A stretch of 64,000 nucleotides of DNA from Ophiura sarsii. Lineage: Eukaryota > Echinodermata > Ophiuroidea > Amphilepidida > Ophiuridae. Where the stretch lies: positions 66,312,919-66,376,918 of the forward strand of contig CM069452.1 of assembly GCA_035610835.1 (NCBI GenBank), given 5' to 3'. How positions within the stretch are numbered: position 1 is the stretch's first letter; each line of letters starts with the position of its first letter. Below the pieces are notes generated by a model. The model was not told the origin of the DNA. It did no database searches and saw only the letters and a list, made by a program, of their open reading frames with translations. This document shows positions 22,283-34,658 of this stretch, piece after piece. Both the position numbers and the translations under genes were made by a program.

Positions 22283-24182
22283 AGTAGTCATCTAAATTAT
22301 TAATGAAGGTTGCTTGTCTATTATATTTATCCCATATAAATGTGCGAAAACGAATTTCAGAATCGGTGTGCCACGTCAACATTCACTAACATTTGGGCCA
22401 TCTGCTTGTTTAGGCAACCTTGACTGATCTGGTAGCAATTTACTGCGCAAGCAGTGGCGTGCAACACAAAGAGTCCGCAGTCCATAACCATTAAAGCTAT
22501 ATCATGAAAGCCACTTTAAGCCAGGCGGTCGTATTGTTGGCTATGACTACCCCTTTTATACCATTTCCATCAAAATCGAGGTGACTAATATAAAATTTCG
22601 AGCTACGCACGGAACTAATTTGAAATTACCGGACTTGTTCTTGCACATTGTTTTAACTTGTCAAAATGTCAAGACAGGTACTTAGACCATCGTTTTGGGG
22701 ATTATATAATTCAGTTGGACCTAGAAATACGACATTTGGAATTTGTTGGTGGGTAGCCGCGATTACGTGAAAAACCAATAAGAAATGGTAATTTAGGCAA
22801 TTTTGTGTCTATCATCGTCTGAACTATAACTCGACTGGTTGTGCTTTGTGGTAAGAATAGGCCAGTTGACCATGCATAATATGTTTTTGAACTTTAGAAA
22901 TTAAAATTACACGTTGTGTTTACTTTTCAACTACAAAAGAGCTTCCCCTTGATGGTATATCATTAAATATAATCAACTAAGTCTATCATTTTGTCTGCGT
23001 ATTTTAAACAATAAATATATACATTATGGCAAAACGCATATTATGTTCCACTGCGTTAAACACTTTTTGTATTACAGACTAAAGGCACCGAGGCCATGAT
23101 ATGTCTGTTTTTGTCAGGCTGTTAGTCTATTTTCTTTGTTGATTAGAGCAAGACCACATGTGGTATTTACATCAAAAACTGTGCTTCATGGCATGGTCAC
23201 TGGCCTGCCTAATCTGGGAATTGGAGATATTGTGACCGGCCAATAGCTAAATCCCCGGTATCAAAAGTAAACCAAAATATTATCATGTCAAGTGTTTGTG
23301 CCGAGAGGGTTTATCTCAATAGCTGCCATCTGATTACTTGCGTTTTGACTGTGACACAAAATAGAACAAACGCAGGACAGCTATAATTGCATTTTGTTTC
23401 CATGTATATGAGCAGAGTTGTATTATTTGAGTCCGCGGACTTAATCGACGATCCAATTATTGCTGGGATGAGCTTGGCTTTGCTCGGGCTCAGACTCGAA
23501 ACCGAGTTCAATCCGAGTCAGGCTATGATTATAATATTGTAAACATATAAAATCTCAATATAAATGTTTAATGTTAAAATTTATATTAGGCAAAGCATAA
23601 TAACCTTAGATATTAATCTAGCAAATAAACTCGGACCGATTTGGGACTTGAACTGTGACTAGGTATGATGATTCGTGGGAATCTGACTGACATTGGACTC
23701 ATTGCCACAGGTTTGCACACGATCCGGACTCGATCCCGACTTTAACACACACCCAGACTTAGGCCTAAATTGGGCAAACATACCAGAGGGCGTGGTTTGG
23801 ACTTGGACTCGGACGAAGTGGATTTGGGCACAACTTTGGAAAGGAGCATACATCACAGTCTGTTGTGTGTAGATATCTGATTAAGCAGTGAAAAAGAAAT
23901 CATGGTATACGGTATTGCAGATAGCCTGGTTGTACTGCAAATCATCAATGTATGTTTATAAGGCAAACAAAAATTGCTGTGTTGCCCTCAGCGACCGACC
24001 TTAACATCTCATTTATAAAAAAGAAGATATAAATGTTAGCCAATTTGTCAAAATATCGCTATTTTCTGCTTGAAATGATTCAGTTTGCTTAAATGCTATT
24101 ATCACACTAGAAATATTAGTCAAATTGACATACCAATTTTGACTTGTAATGAACCACGGGCTGTCATGAAAAAAGGAGAAAA

Positions 24183-24232
24183 TCGACCGACCGACCGACC
24201 CACCGACCCACCGACCCGACCCGACCCGACTT
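24183..24232. repeat. GACC / CCGAC microsatellite
   Basis: Tandem GACC units grade into CCACCGA and then CCCGA units. It is translatable as a Pro-Thr-Asp repeat but is simple sequence. Confidence 0.85.
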
Positions 24233-24997
24233 CGAGATTTTTGGCATTTGAAGGCAACACATCAACATAATGTATTCATAAACCACGTCATACTAAAAAG
24301 GGGTTGTTTCAGATAGACGCGGTATGAGATTTGAGGAAAACTCCTTAATTACTGACAAAAATTGGAAAGAATTGCTTTGAAAATATGGGGTTTTTATATG
24401 AAATTTAAGTAAAGAACATTCACCTTTTCATGATAATACCTTTAATGCATGTTGTTGACGTTAATTTTAGCCGACAATGCTTGGAAACATTTTTTGAAAT
24501 TGTCACATTTTCAAATATTCAAAGCAACTCTAAACATTTTAAATTGTCATCCTCCTATCGGCCTAATGTAAATATGGTCATACACGTGCAATTATGTAAA
24601 AATATAATACATTGTAAATATATATATTATTTATCTTGGACAAAGTCATTTATTGGGTATGTTTGTGTACTACAAATCTAGTCTAGTTAGAAAAGTTGCT
24701 TATGTAAAAGTTATATGGAATATGTAAATAGCGTTGTAAGTAGATACATGGAATGGTGCTCATTATGATTCCAAATCATAGATGAATTCTCGAAAGCTCC
24801 CAGCATGCTTGAATTCCATCAAATTGACAAATGTTCTGGGTTTTATTGTCCCCACTGCTACCGGTTCCCATTGGAACTTATATTGAGTGAGACGCTTCTA
24901 ACGTTGCTAACCGATGATCTTATACAAACAAATCGAGCTGCATGCATCACGATTCATATGACCTTTAATTCAGTCATTTGTCGTTTTTCGTTATGAA

Positions 24998-25425
24998 GGG
25001 TTCAACAAAAGAAAGTGTGTTTATGTCATTTTGAGTAACATTATATTAAGTATAATATAACAGGCTAAATAGGCATTTAAATGAATTTTTTAGGCATAAT
25101 TTGATACCAAATTTGCCCCCTAACAACGAAGATAAACCATGATTAGCACCATTTAAAGAAAAAAAATCCTATTTTCAAAAGTCTCATTTCCAATACACAG
25201 CGCGAGAAGAAAGGACCAATTTGGGTCTCTCTGTGTGTGTATATAGCAAGGATTGACGGGGCTATAGATCGCACAGTGCAAATGCGTTGGGTCGTACGAC
25301 ATTGTGCGGGATATTTAATTCTGACATTAATGTGCATCCATTGCAGTAAACTGCTTGAAATTTGACTAAGCATTGGTTACTCAAAATTACATACACAAAG
25401 TGGTATACTTTCTTTTGTTGAACCC
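24998..25425. mobile_element. MITE family 3, copy 1 (GGGTTCAACAAAAGAAAGT ends)
   Basis: The termini GGGTTCAACAAAAGAAAGT and the reverse complement ending CAACCC extend, with gaps, for about 50 bp (both include TTTTGAGTAAC). The body contains GATAAACCATGATTAGCACC and GTGCGGGATATTTAATTC, shared with 27193-27500. Length 428 bp. Confidence 0.7.
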
Positions 25426-26226
25426 GTTATATACCATTTTGCACCAAAACGAGGTTATGCTAAATCATGTATAAGGTAGTTTTCCTGAGGGCGCAGAACA
25501 TGTTGGACTTTTCGAGAAATGTTCTTTATTATTAAACATTGTACAAAGGGCATCAGGTATTTATGGTATTAATAGGCCTACTAGAAATACTTCATGAATT
25601 GTATACTGTTAATTTGGCCTTGAAGTTAAAATCGATACATACGTTGAATTAATTTATTGCTAGGCTGGACACATTGTATTCAATTAATTATCAACAACCG
25701 TATCATTACCTATAGTTTGATCAGTTCCAAATTGGCAAAGCCTCCCTACAGAAGTGAATGAATGAAGACACGGGCGCGTACGAAAGCAACGGACGTACTG
25801 CACATCAAATACATAACGCGTGCGTGCGGCAAAAACCGCGCGCGGAGATATAAAAACCGAATATTTCTCGCCAATTTGTAATTGATCAAACTATAAAATA
25901 AATTCACCTGTTTCTAGAGTGTTTTGAGAGGATAAAATTAACTATCTACATTTTCTACAATGATATACTCGTAAGGCGAAACTGTCAAATCTGTACGCTG
26001 GGCGCCGGAGCAAATGAGAGATTTACTCTAGACTTCTGCCAAGACGAAGTTTACTCAATTTCTGCCAAGACACAGAGTATCATTTCCATTACAGAACGTG
26101 CAAGGATTCTGTTGTCAAATGGCTCATTTACACTCCCGTCATCGGGCATAATCGCGCGACGTCAAGGGAAGTTAACATTGCAACATGCTTGCTAATATCC
26201 GTCGACGTCGCACGATGCGCTATTAA

Positions 26227-26425
26227 GGAGCTTTCGATTTGCACGACGGACGATTTTACGATGGTAAAACACGAAACGTTGCCGTCGTCACCACGACGGA
26301 TGTTAGGCCCTTTACGTGTTGTACCATTTAGAGGAATGACGGATGACAAAGTTGACGCATGCGCACATGTCTCAAAGTGTCATTCAACCGTCCTAGATTC
26401 ATCCGTCGTGCAAATCGAAAGCTCC
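26227..26425. mobile_element. Short foldback MITE, 199 bp, CG-rich
   Basis: The inverted ends GGAGCTTTCGATTTGCACGA and its complement are exact over about 23 bp. The interior is unusually rich in CGACG, which explains the long open frame here on both strands. No target duplication was certain. Confidence 0.75.
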
Positions 26426-27192
26426 CTAACTACCGGGAGCATGAACGGCTCATACGGAAACAAATCCATTGGTCTCAATTTAATTTGTATGGGTATTGGT
26501 ACGATAGATGATATACCCTTGTGTTGTGTCGTCATGAAATGGTCTAGAATACAAATTAATTTAACTCTGGAGCCAGCGTAATGATATAGCTCCTCCGCCT
26601 ATATAGTAAAACCAAGTTGTACAATCGACCCATAAACCAGGGCTGACTGGCTGTAGCTGTAATAATACTATAAATAGGCATGAATTAAATAAAATGAATG
26701 AGCAATTGAGTTATTTTGTGTTTCTTGTAACTTTTGTCTTCGTATTTATTTTTCTCATTTCAAAATGGGGTCATCTGCTCATGTTTGCAGATGGCTTTAT
26801 TCAGAAAACGTAAACAATTTCGAATGATATTTTATACTGTTTCGGTTTGTTTTATTTGTTTTGTTTTTGTTAAACAAACAAACATGACTTTAGGTAGCGT
26901 TCATAAATACTTGGTGGAGGCTGCAAAATTTGAGTTTTGAAGCTCCAAAGAGGATCAAAAGAATTTTGAAACCCCTAAAGTGGGGGATCAACAGTTTGAA
27001 CACTCATTAATTTCCTAAATTGTCTGGGGGCTTTCAAACAATGTGTCTGGAGAAAAAAAGAAAGAATGATACTCATATGTACGGGTAGGAGCCGTAGCAG
27101 GTGTGGCAGCTATCAGCCCTCTGCAGTGTACTTACAGACACGTGTTGTGCAGGGATTCTCTGTGGATGTCCATCTCCCAGTGCAAAAATAAC

Positions 27193-27769
27193 ACCTAGCA
27201 ACAAAGATAAACCATGAACAAAGATAAACCATGATTAGCGTCATTTCAAGAAAATTAGTCACTTTTCAAAATGTTCAATACACTTACGCGGGGAAAGGGG
27301 TGGGGGTGAGTTTCACCCGTGTGTGACACTGATATTACCAGGATTGACCGAGCAATCGATCACACAGTGCAGCCGTGCACAGTACGCTACGTTGGGTCGT
27401 ACACTTAGTGAGCGGGATATTTGATTCCGTAAAGTGCATTACACTTAACTGCTTGGAATTTAACCAAGCCTTAGTGATACACCATGGTTTGGTTTGGTTT
27501 GGTTTAGCTGTTAGTAGATATCAATGAAGCATATAAAAAACCCACACATTTACACATCCTTCATCCATGCATGACACTTTTGAATTTGAATTAGCCCGCG
27601 GGAAGGGAAATGCGCAGAGATCAACACGGGAGAGATACGGCCTGCGCCTATGTGCTTGTTCACAATTGGTGTTTTCTTCCCGCGTAATGTATTGAAAATG
27701 CGTCTTTTGAAAAGTGACTCATTTTCTATAAATGGTTCTAATCATGGTTTATTGTTGTTGTTAGGTGTT
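27193..27769. mobile_element. Inverted-repeat element related to family 3
   Basis: The left arm from ACACCTAGCAACAAAGATAA pairs with the right arm ending near AACAACAATAAACC in reverse complement, over about 90 bp with gaps, down to ATTACGCGGG. The 27193-27500 part resembles 25110-25375. A (GGTTT)n run is at 27487-27508. Confidence 0.65.
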
Positions 27770-28146
27770 ATGTATGGTATCAAAATGTGCCGAAAAGATT
27801 CATCCCAATGTCTCTCTAGCCTGTTTGGTAAAGAAAAGAAATAATCGAAAGTTTCATTAAATGACCTAAACAAAGTGTACGACTTTCTTTTGTTGAGCAC
27901 TTAAGATTAGCTAAACAACCTGTAAATAAAAGGTGTTTTCACAAAGCGTGTTTGAATGACTACTTTTCCCTTGACCCTTGAACCCTTAAACTATTATTTG
28001 ATGTTTCTAGCTCAAGAGATACATCAATCTGAACACCTTTACCAGACACTGATCAATCTCTACAACTTAAAACGGTATATGATTCTTCCGACGTCATATA
28101 GACTGCTTATGAAAAGATTTGTATACAAATATTTACTGGTTCATGA

Positions 28147-28195
28147 GGGAAATGGTGCAAAATAGCTCACCGAGGTGACTTTTGCACAATTTCCC
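28147..28195. repeat. Hairpin, 49 bp
   Basis: GGGAAATGGTGCAAAA and TTTTGCACAATTTCCC are inverted around AGCTCACCGAGGTGAC. Possible remnant of a larger foldback element. Confidence 0.5.
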
Positions 28196-28334
28196 GAATA
28201 TAGAGCGATAAATATTTGGTGTATATAACATATAAACATATTTCTGTCATTTGAAATACCTAATAAACAAAAGATGATAGACCTAGGCCTACTCAATGTA
28301 TCAATCAAGTCATTGTCAATTACCACGATCGCGA

Positions 28335-28430
28335 GTAGGGAAAAAAGTTCCAATAAAAAGGTACTATTTTTCTCGCAGTTCCTCATCACAGGGAAATAGT
28401 ACTTTTGTAGGGGAGTTTTTTCCCTCCAGT
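28335..28430. repeat. Inverted repeat around AGTACTATTTTTCTC
   Basis: GGGAAAAAAGTTCC with AAGGTACTATTTTTC on the left pairs with GAAATAGTACTTTTG and GGAGTTTTTTCCC on the right. A small foldback. Confidence 0.5.
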
Positions 28431-29911
28431 AACATAGAGGGGAAAGAGTCCAAATATTTCATGTCACATGATGTAGTATCCACCAATCAAATGACAGGAA
28501 TATTCATACTGTAACAAATCTCAATTATAGTTTCTTCTAATTTAGGTATTATTTATTGAAATCGGACCTCGTTAAGATTTTGACCCCATATAGTACGTTT
28601 TGCCTGATAACTCGGTAACGAAACATCGGGTATATGGCATACTATACATTTTTTGAATCATTGTGTTCAGACGAACAGTTTGGTATGCGTTTAGCCATTT
28701 TGAATTCAGCGGGCAACACGCCAAAAAAATGCACCAACTTTATTATTATTGCTACTGGCGGCCGGTATAAAGCCTAATACGAGTATCGCATATACACCGC
28801 CGCGCCAGAAACAAAAATTCAGTGCACAGCCGTCGCCATTTTAGAATAGCGCCTAACTGGTGTTTCAATACGCTGATATCGATCAATTTGGACATCACTT
28901 CCAAATATGGCGAAACAAAAGAGTAAGGTGAAAACTGAGCGCCCTGTAAATCGGACTTTTTCGTATATACGCGAACAGGTGTGAACCCCAAAGGAGTTTA
29001 GAGTCAACCATATCAGAGTCAACCATCTTGACTCCTACAGGAGTCCAACACACCTGGCCCAAGAGGAGTTTAGATAACACCTCATCAATGGTTGGCCACT
29101 AAACTCATAAACGACCCTATCATAATCGTCTCTCTCTAATATATAGTCATTACTGAAAGGGTACAAGTGACACCTTTTGTTATATATGGCGTCTCTGTTC
29201 CACGACTCTATACTGGAGTTTTGCTTGCCGTTCTCTGTGTCTGTCTGATGATTATTTTGCTACAAACGTATCCTCAATTTTAATACGTACCAAAACATAA
29301 TTCAAGTATACAGCTTACTGACAATAACTTAAAACTTAACACTCAACTGTCACCAATGCGTTCGTCGTCATTCAATGCGAACAAAAGCGAAAATTGAATG
29401 ACTTGTTAATGGCGCCCCTAAATCCTATGATTGCGCATGCGTAATAAGAGCTCAACTCCCGCGGGACAGTCACACAGATCCTCTGGTAATACCCCTGACT
29501 CTTTATGGTTGAAAAGTGACTCATCGAACTCTCTCTAGCCTACAGTCAAGTGACTCATTGAAAGAGTGTATCTTGACACCAGTAACCAACGAGAAATTCC
29601 ACATGTGTTGCTAAACTATGACGAATTGAATAGAGTGTATGCAATGTACTACGTATGTTGTTCTCTCTGTGTAAAGGGGAAATCCTGACTCCGACTTTGA
29701 CCTTTTCAAATCATGAGGATTACAGAGGGTCACAAAGTTGTGTAACGGTATGGCACCGATAGGACATCGTCGTCGTTCTATATTTGTACTATATCCTTAA
29801 ACCAAACCCGTAGGTCCACTCTTACTAGCCAGATCCATTTGGAATATCTCAAGGTTGAGATTTATTTTCATCTTAACTCTATTCCATCTGTCATCAAATG
29901 AACCGGTGTAA

Positions 29912-29936
29912 GCCAGTTCACCCTGGGTGAACTGGC
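29912..29936. repeat. 25-bp near-perfect palindrome
   Basis: GCCAGTTCACCC and GGGTGAACTGGC around one central T. It lies about 200 bp upstream of the gene B start; no role is known. Confidence 0.6.
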
Positions 29937-30140
29937 CAGAGTAGCCCTTTGCCTTTAACTTCAAAACACAGCTACTGTAACATATAGCAGCTCTTAATGT
30001 TATTAACCTGATCCGTGAACAGTGTTTAGATCATTATTACGCAGTATCGCTAGTCAGCTAGCAGTGTTTTGACGGCATCGCTATAACTTACAGTACTTCC
30101 GTTATAAATTGTGATTTGTGAGGCGTATGAAAAGGTAGCT

Positions 30141-30372
30141 ATGGCCACTAGAAGTTCCCGAAGTCGGACATCGACATGGTCAACCGAGAAAAAAGATGGC
30201 ATTTATTCCTGGTTTATAACGGTCTGTATGCTCATCGTGAATTGTATCGACGATGGAGTGCTCAAGGCATCATACGGGGTGTTATTGTCTTCGTTATCCA
30301 TGCAGTATGACGTTGACATTTGGATAGTTGGCTGTACCTTGGCAATAGTGGTCTTTGTCGGGGGCACAACAG
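30141..30372 (+). CDS. Gene B exon 1 (start)
   Basis: ATG at 30141 in context GTAGCTATGG. The frame is open upstream to 30111 but holds no earlier ATG, so this start is preferred. Encodes 77 residues: a Ser/Arg/Thr-rich N-terminus, TM1 and TM2 start. Donor CAG|GTTAGA, phase 1. The upstream TAACTTACAG may be an acceptor of a 5' UTR exon; homology with gene C begins about there. Confidence 0.9.
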
Positions 30373-33300
30373 GTTAGACATATTTTCTCTGTTTCTTTAC
30401 TTCTTTACTTCTTAATGGTATAATATGTATATCTCTCTCGTATATAATCAATTGCGTACTTACCTTGCCTGTGATGAATGCATAGCGCAATAATCTCTTC
30501 ATTATGACCAAGCAAATGGGTTTTACTGAACCATTACATTCTGTTTTCAGTCGGTTCTTAACAAATATAAAAACCTTTGTAGCAAACTGCACACCATGAA
30601 GCGTCCTTTCAATGGTTCGAAAACCGGGTCATTGAATATGGAGGATGTCCATTCAAGCTGAGAGACATAAAAATCAACATTTTCAACAAGAATTTTGCCA
30701 AAGAAAAAGGCATGACAGCAATTGAATAAATATATACCGTTTATATCAGAAATATTCTTTGTGTAACCAATACCGATACTGTATTTTTTTTGTAGCAATG
30801 GTCGCGAGCCCCTTTATCAAACGTACGGAGCCTAGACTTATGATAATGACATGTGGCTTCTTCGGCGGGCTTTGCTTAGTGCTGGCGTCACTAACCAGAA
30901 CATGGGCAACGTTTTCAATTTGTATCATATTTACCAGTAAGGACTATGCTAAATGTGATCCTGTACATTCGTTTCTTATTAAGAGTGCTGATGGATAACT
31001 GGTGTTTGGGATGCTCAAATAACAATGGTGAATATTTGAAAAGGATATGTATACACTATTTAATTAACACCACTAAAATGGGAATATGTTTACGCTATGT
31101 GCTTGCTAATTTGGGTAAATATTATGCTGATTGTACTTGAATAGTTTCCTTGAATCAATTGAAATATTTGGTGACCACTTCTATGGTATTTCCATTTTGT
31201 TATAATTTAATTGATTTGTGATTGGAAATTGTCTTGTATGAATATCTGCAATCTACTGAAGATAGCAACTATAACATAGCGCTAAAAGCCAATTTTATAC
31301 CTAATAATCTTTCAGTGAAGATGCTTTTCATCTAAACACTGATAGTCGTTTCTACCAATAATTGTTTGTAGATGATGTGTCTAGTCTATTCATTGGACTC
31401 TAATTTAATTAGATGTGGTACTGGTAGAGTAGGGCGGGCGAGAGAGGAAGTGACAATATCTCTTTGGAGTTACTTCAATTCATACATTTGAGTAAATCAT
31501 GAACTTAGTGCATATGTCACTCAGGGCCTTTATAGACCCAAAGCTTAAAGGTAAGGTACATTTGTCAATGTGTATATTTTGTAAGGGCAACTAGCATCAA
31601 ATAAATGCTTGTCAGGTCATCATCCTTTTTAAAAGAAATTCTTGTTCAACATGTCTACATGTAGGTGATTGTTTGATTGAAAAAGGGGTGCATGTGTTGT
31701 ATTTTGACACTCCCCATCAATGTTCAAATTTGATTTATCCATCTTCACAATAACACAGCAGCGTGTACCCTTTTATCAGACTGTGTTCATTATTTAGCTT
31801 ACCTGTGGTGGCTGTCATCATCATTAAGGTCGAGCATGGAGAAACCATTATTGTCGTCAGTGTAGCCTATACATACACAACATACACAAAGAAATTATTA
31901 AAATACAGTAAGCCTGGTTAATAAAAAAGTTTAATAAAGAGTAACACAACATAAGTTTACTTTGTAAGATTCAAAGTAGGTCAAGTTTGACTTGTTATAA
32001 GCTTCTTGTAAGTTACTCGTATGCTTAGTATTACCCCCCCCCCCCCCCATTTCCCCTAATCATATTCTTACTATTATATACTATAATGCAGCACTGCCGA
32101 ATTTGATTCGAGTGCTCAGCTACGTTTGTCTGCGGTTACATCATCTTTTCTAACATAGAACTACAAAGTTTCCAATAGGCGTACTTAGAAAACACATCAA
32201 AATTGGTCAAATCCTTGTTTACAATATCCGTCTGCGATCAGATTCAAAACAGCTGATACATTTGGAAGGCAATTTAGTGATGAACAATAGATTAGAATAG
32301 AATAGGTAAATCATCACCAAAACGAACCGCGCAATTTCGAACCGCACACTTTGGGTACTAACACCGAGTTAAACTCCCGCGGAATTTAAACCGTCGGTTT
32401 CAAGAGTGGTCCTGATGTGAAACCAAAGTCTTTCATTGAGATCAAAGTCTTGGAATACTCCTTATAATAGGACTTGTCTCGCAAACTTATTAAAACCAGT
32501 CAATGACATCTACAAGCAGAGTATTTCAATGCGGCATTTTACAAATTCGTCGATATCGAAAATGAAATGCGTCAAAGTAGTGTGTACATTATTATGCCAA
32601 ACAGCTCTCTTAAACAGCGAAATTACAAATTTGTTCATGTACTATTGTCTAGTAAATTGTGACATAACGTTCACATTGATAATTTTAATAGTTGATCTTT
32701 TGTAAAATCACGGCAATTTTATTATATAGATAACTTTGTGCGTTTAATTAAAAATGTGATTGTGAGCTTGTATATTGTTCACCGGATAAGCCACACCTGT
32801 TTGTGGAAAACGCGCTTTAAAGCAATTAAACATTCCAACAAGTTATTGTATTTAGACATAGTATCGATTGGTCGTGTTAAAGGTCGGAGTAGTGACTGTG
32901 TGAACGGCACTCGTGTTAACTAATCCGACCTTACTCCGGAGTCGGAGTAAGTCGGAGTAAGGTCGGATTAGTTAACACGAGTGCCATCCACACAGTCACT
33001 ACTCCGACCTTTAACCCGACCAATCGTTACTCCGACCTTATTCCGACCCAATTTACGCCTGTCTTAACGTAGCTAATATGAATAAAATCCAGGGGCTAGC
33101 GTGCAGTATACATGCATGCCCTGTCTGGTATTTCAATTAGCATATGGGTCGCATCTGTGCAAGTGTTTTGTTAACTTTTGGAAAGATTGTTTATGCAATC
33201 CAATCGATGATTGAATTTAAAAATTAATTTGTGCTCAAAGTTGTACAAAATAACTGTTCTTTATAAATATCTGTTCTTTATAAATATAAAATATGACTTT

Positions 33301-34622
33301 GTACATGATATCAACAATAACTGTATTCAAAATGTAACTATTATAGGCCAGTAAAATTAAATACTTTGTCTCAGCGGCCCGCGCGCTTTGCTTTTTTTTC
33401 GATTAAAAATAAAACCTTGTCAGTTTCGGTGAACCTTGTAACTGAGAACACACATTCAACTTGGTTTGTGATGTTAAAAGATAAAGAGAACACAAGCATA
33501 AATGTGCATTGATCATATCTGATTACTTTTATTAAAAATAAAAAGCACAACTATTGACTATATTATTATTAAAAAATAGAGCGCATAGACCATAGCTTAT
33601 TTTCGTTTAATTTTTTTTTTTAAATCGCAGAGCTCATAGCTTTTTAGCCAAAAGGCGCTGAGACAAAGTATTTAATTTTATTGGCAATATTATAAGTCAT
33701 TTATTTACAGTGGAAATGTATCAAATGCCTCTGAGTGTATGTGTATTGTTGAGTAGTGAAATATTGGCATTTTTTATTATGAGATGCACTAAAACTAATG
33801 CCAACGGAGTGTATGCATGCATACACAATTATCAGAAATACACAGTTCATTAGAGGATACGAAAATCCAGTGATGTGTACACATAGTAAAATCTTGATAC
33901 TAGCAGCTAGCTATCTGCTAATGCTAGCTGATAGTTAGCTGCTATGGTTATCGAGCAGAGATAGCCACTCGTTAGCCGCTGATAGAATCACATGCAAATT
34001 AGTTAGTAGCTGCTAGTTAGCGGCTACTGTTTATACAAATTTATGCAAATTAGTTCCTAGCCATCTGATAGTATTAGCGGCGTGTTAGCCGCTAATATTA
34101 GCAGCTAGCCGCTACTGATTTCCTGCTAGCAAGTTGCTACCGTTTCTTGCTAGCCAGCCGCGGCTAGCCAATAGTATTAGCAGCTAGCGGCCAGCGGCTG
34201 GCATTATCAGCTAGCCACATGCAAATTAGTTATTAGCGGCTAGTAAGCGGCTAGTGTTTTCCTGATCCTCTTGTTTTGGTATTTTCCACAATGCACTATT
34301 TAATCCTCGGGACACTACCGCCAAAGTGCTGTTTGGTTATCATAATAAATCACGTTCAAATGTCTACATATCGCAACGGTGTCTAACGCGCAACAATGAG
34401 CATGGCATATTGATCATGCATCCCCCATATGTTGTGTCTTTCGAAATTGGCACTGCCACTCTGTCGGTTGTGGGGCGGGCAGGGGAAGATAACCCCCCCC
34501 CCCCCCCCCCCCCCCTGCGATTCAGGCCCTCTGTTGGCACCATCGGTTGAGACGTCAGTTGAGATCGATTGGCACTGTCGATATGTCCGTTTTTTCGTGC
34601 CGGTTTGTGGGAAACCACAGTC

Positions 34623-34658
<36 letters not shown>

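Larger units (their letters stand above)
17376..30140. other. Intergenic region between gene A and gene B
   Basis: No exon with splice signals and a plausible protein was recognised on either strand over 12.7 kb. The region holds the repeats listed between 18994 and 28430. Stretches where I see nothing nameable include 17500-18990, 19360-20180, 20840-21680, 22290-24180, 24240-24990, 25430-26220, 26430-27190 and 28500-30070. The 5' UTR and promoter of gene B may lie at its right end. Confidence 0.6.

Noticed and set aside
26128..26581. 130-codon open frame as a gene
   Set aside because: It spans a foldback MITE with CGACG-rich sequence, is open on both strands, and shows no known domain.
32436..32705. 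Conserved small gene in intron 2 (also 48606-48821)
   Set aside because: Conservation is explained by the duplication, the frame is disrupted in gene C after about 70 codons, and no domain is visible.
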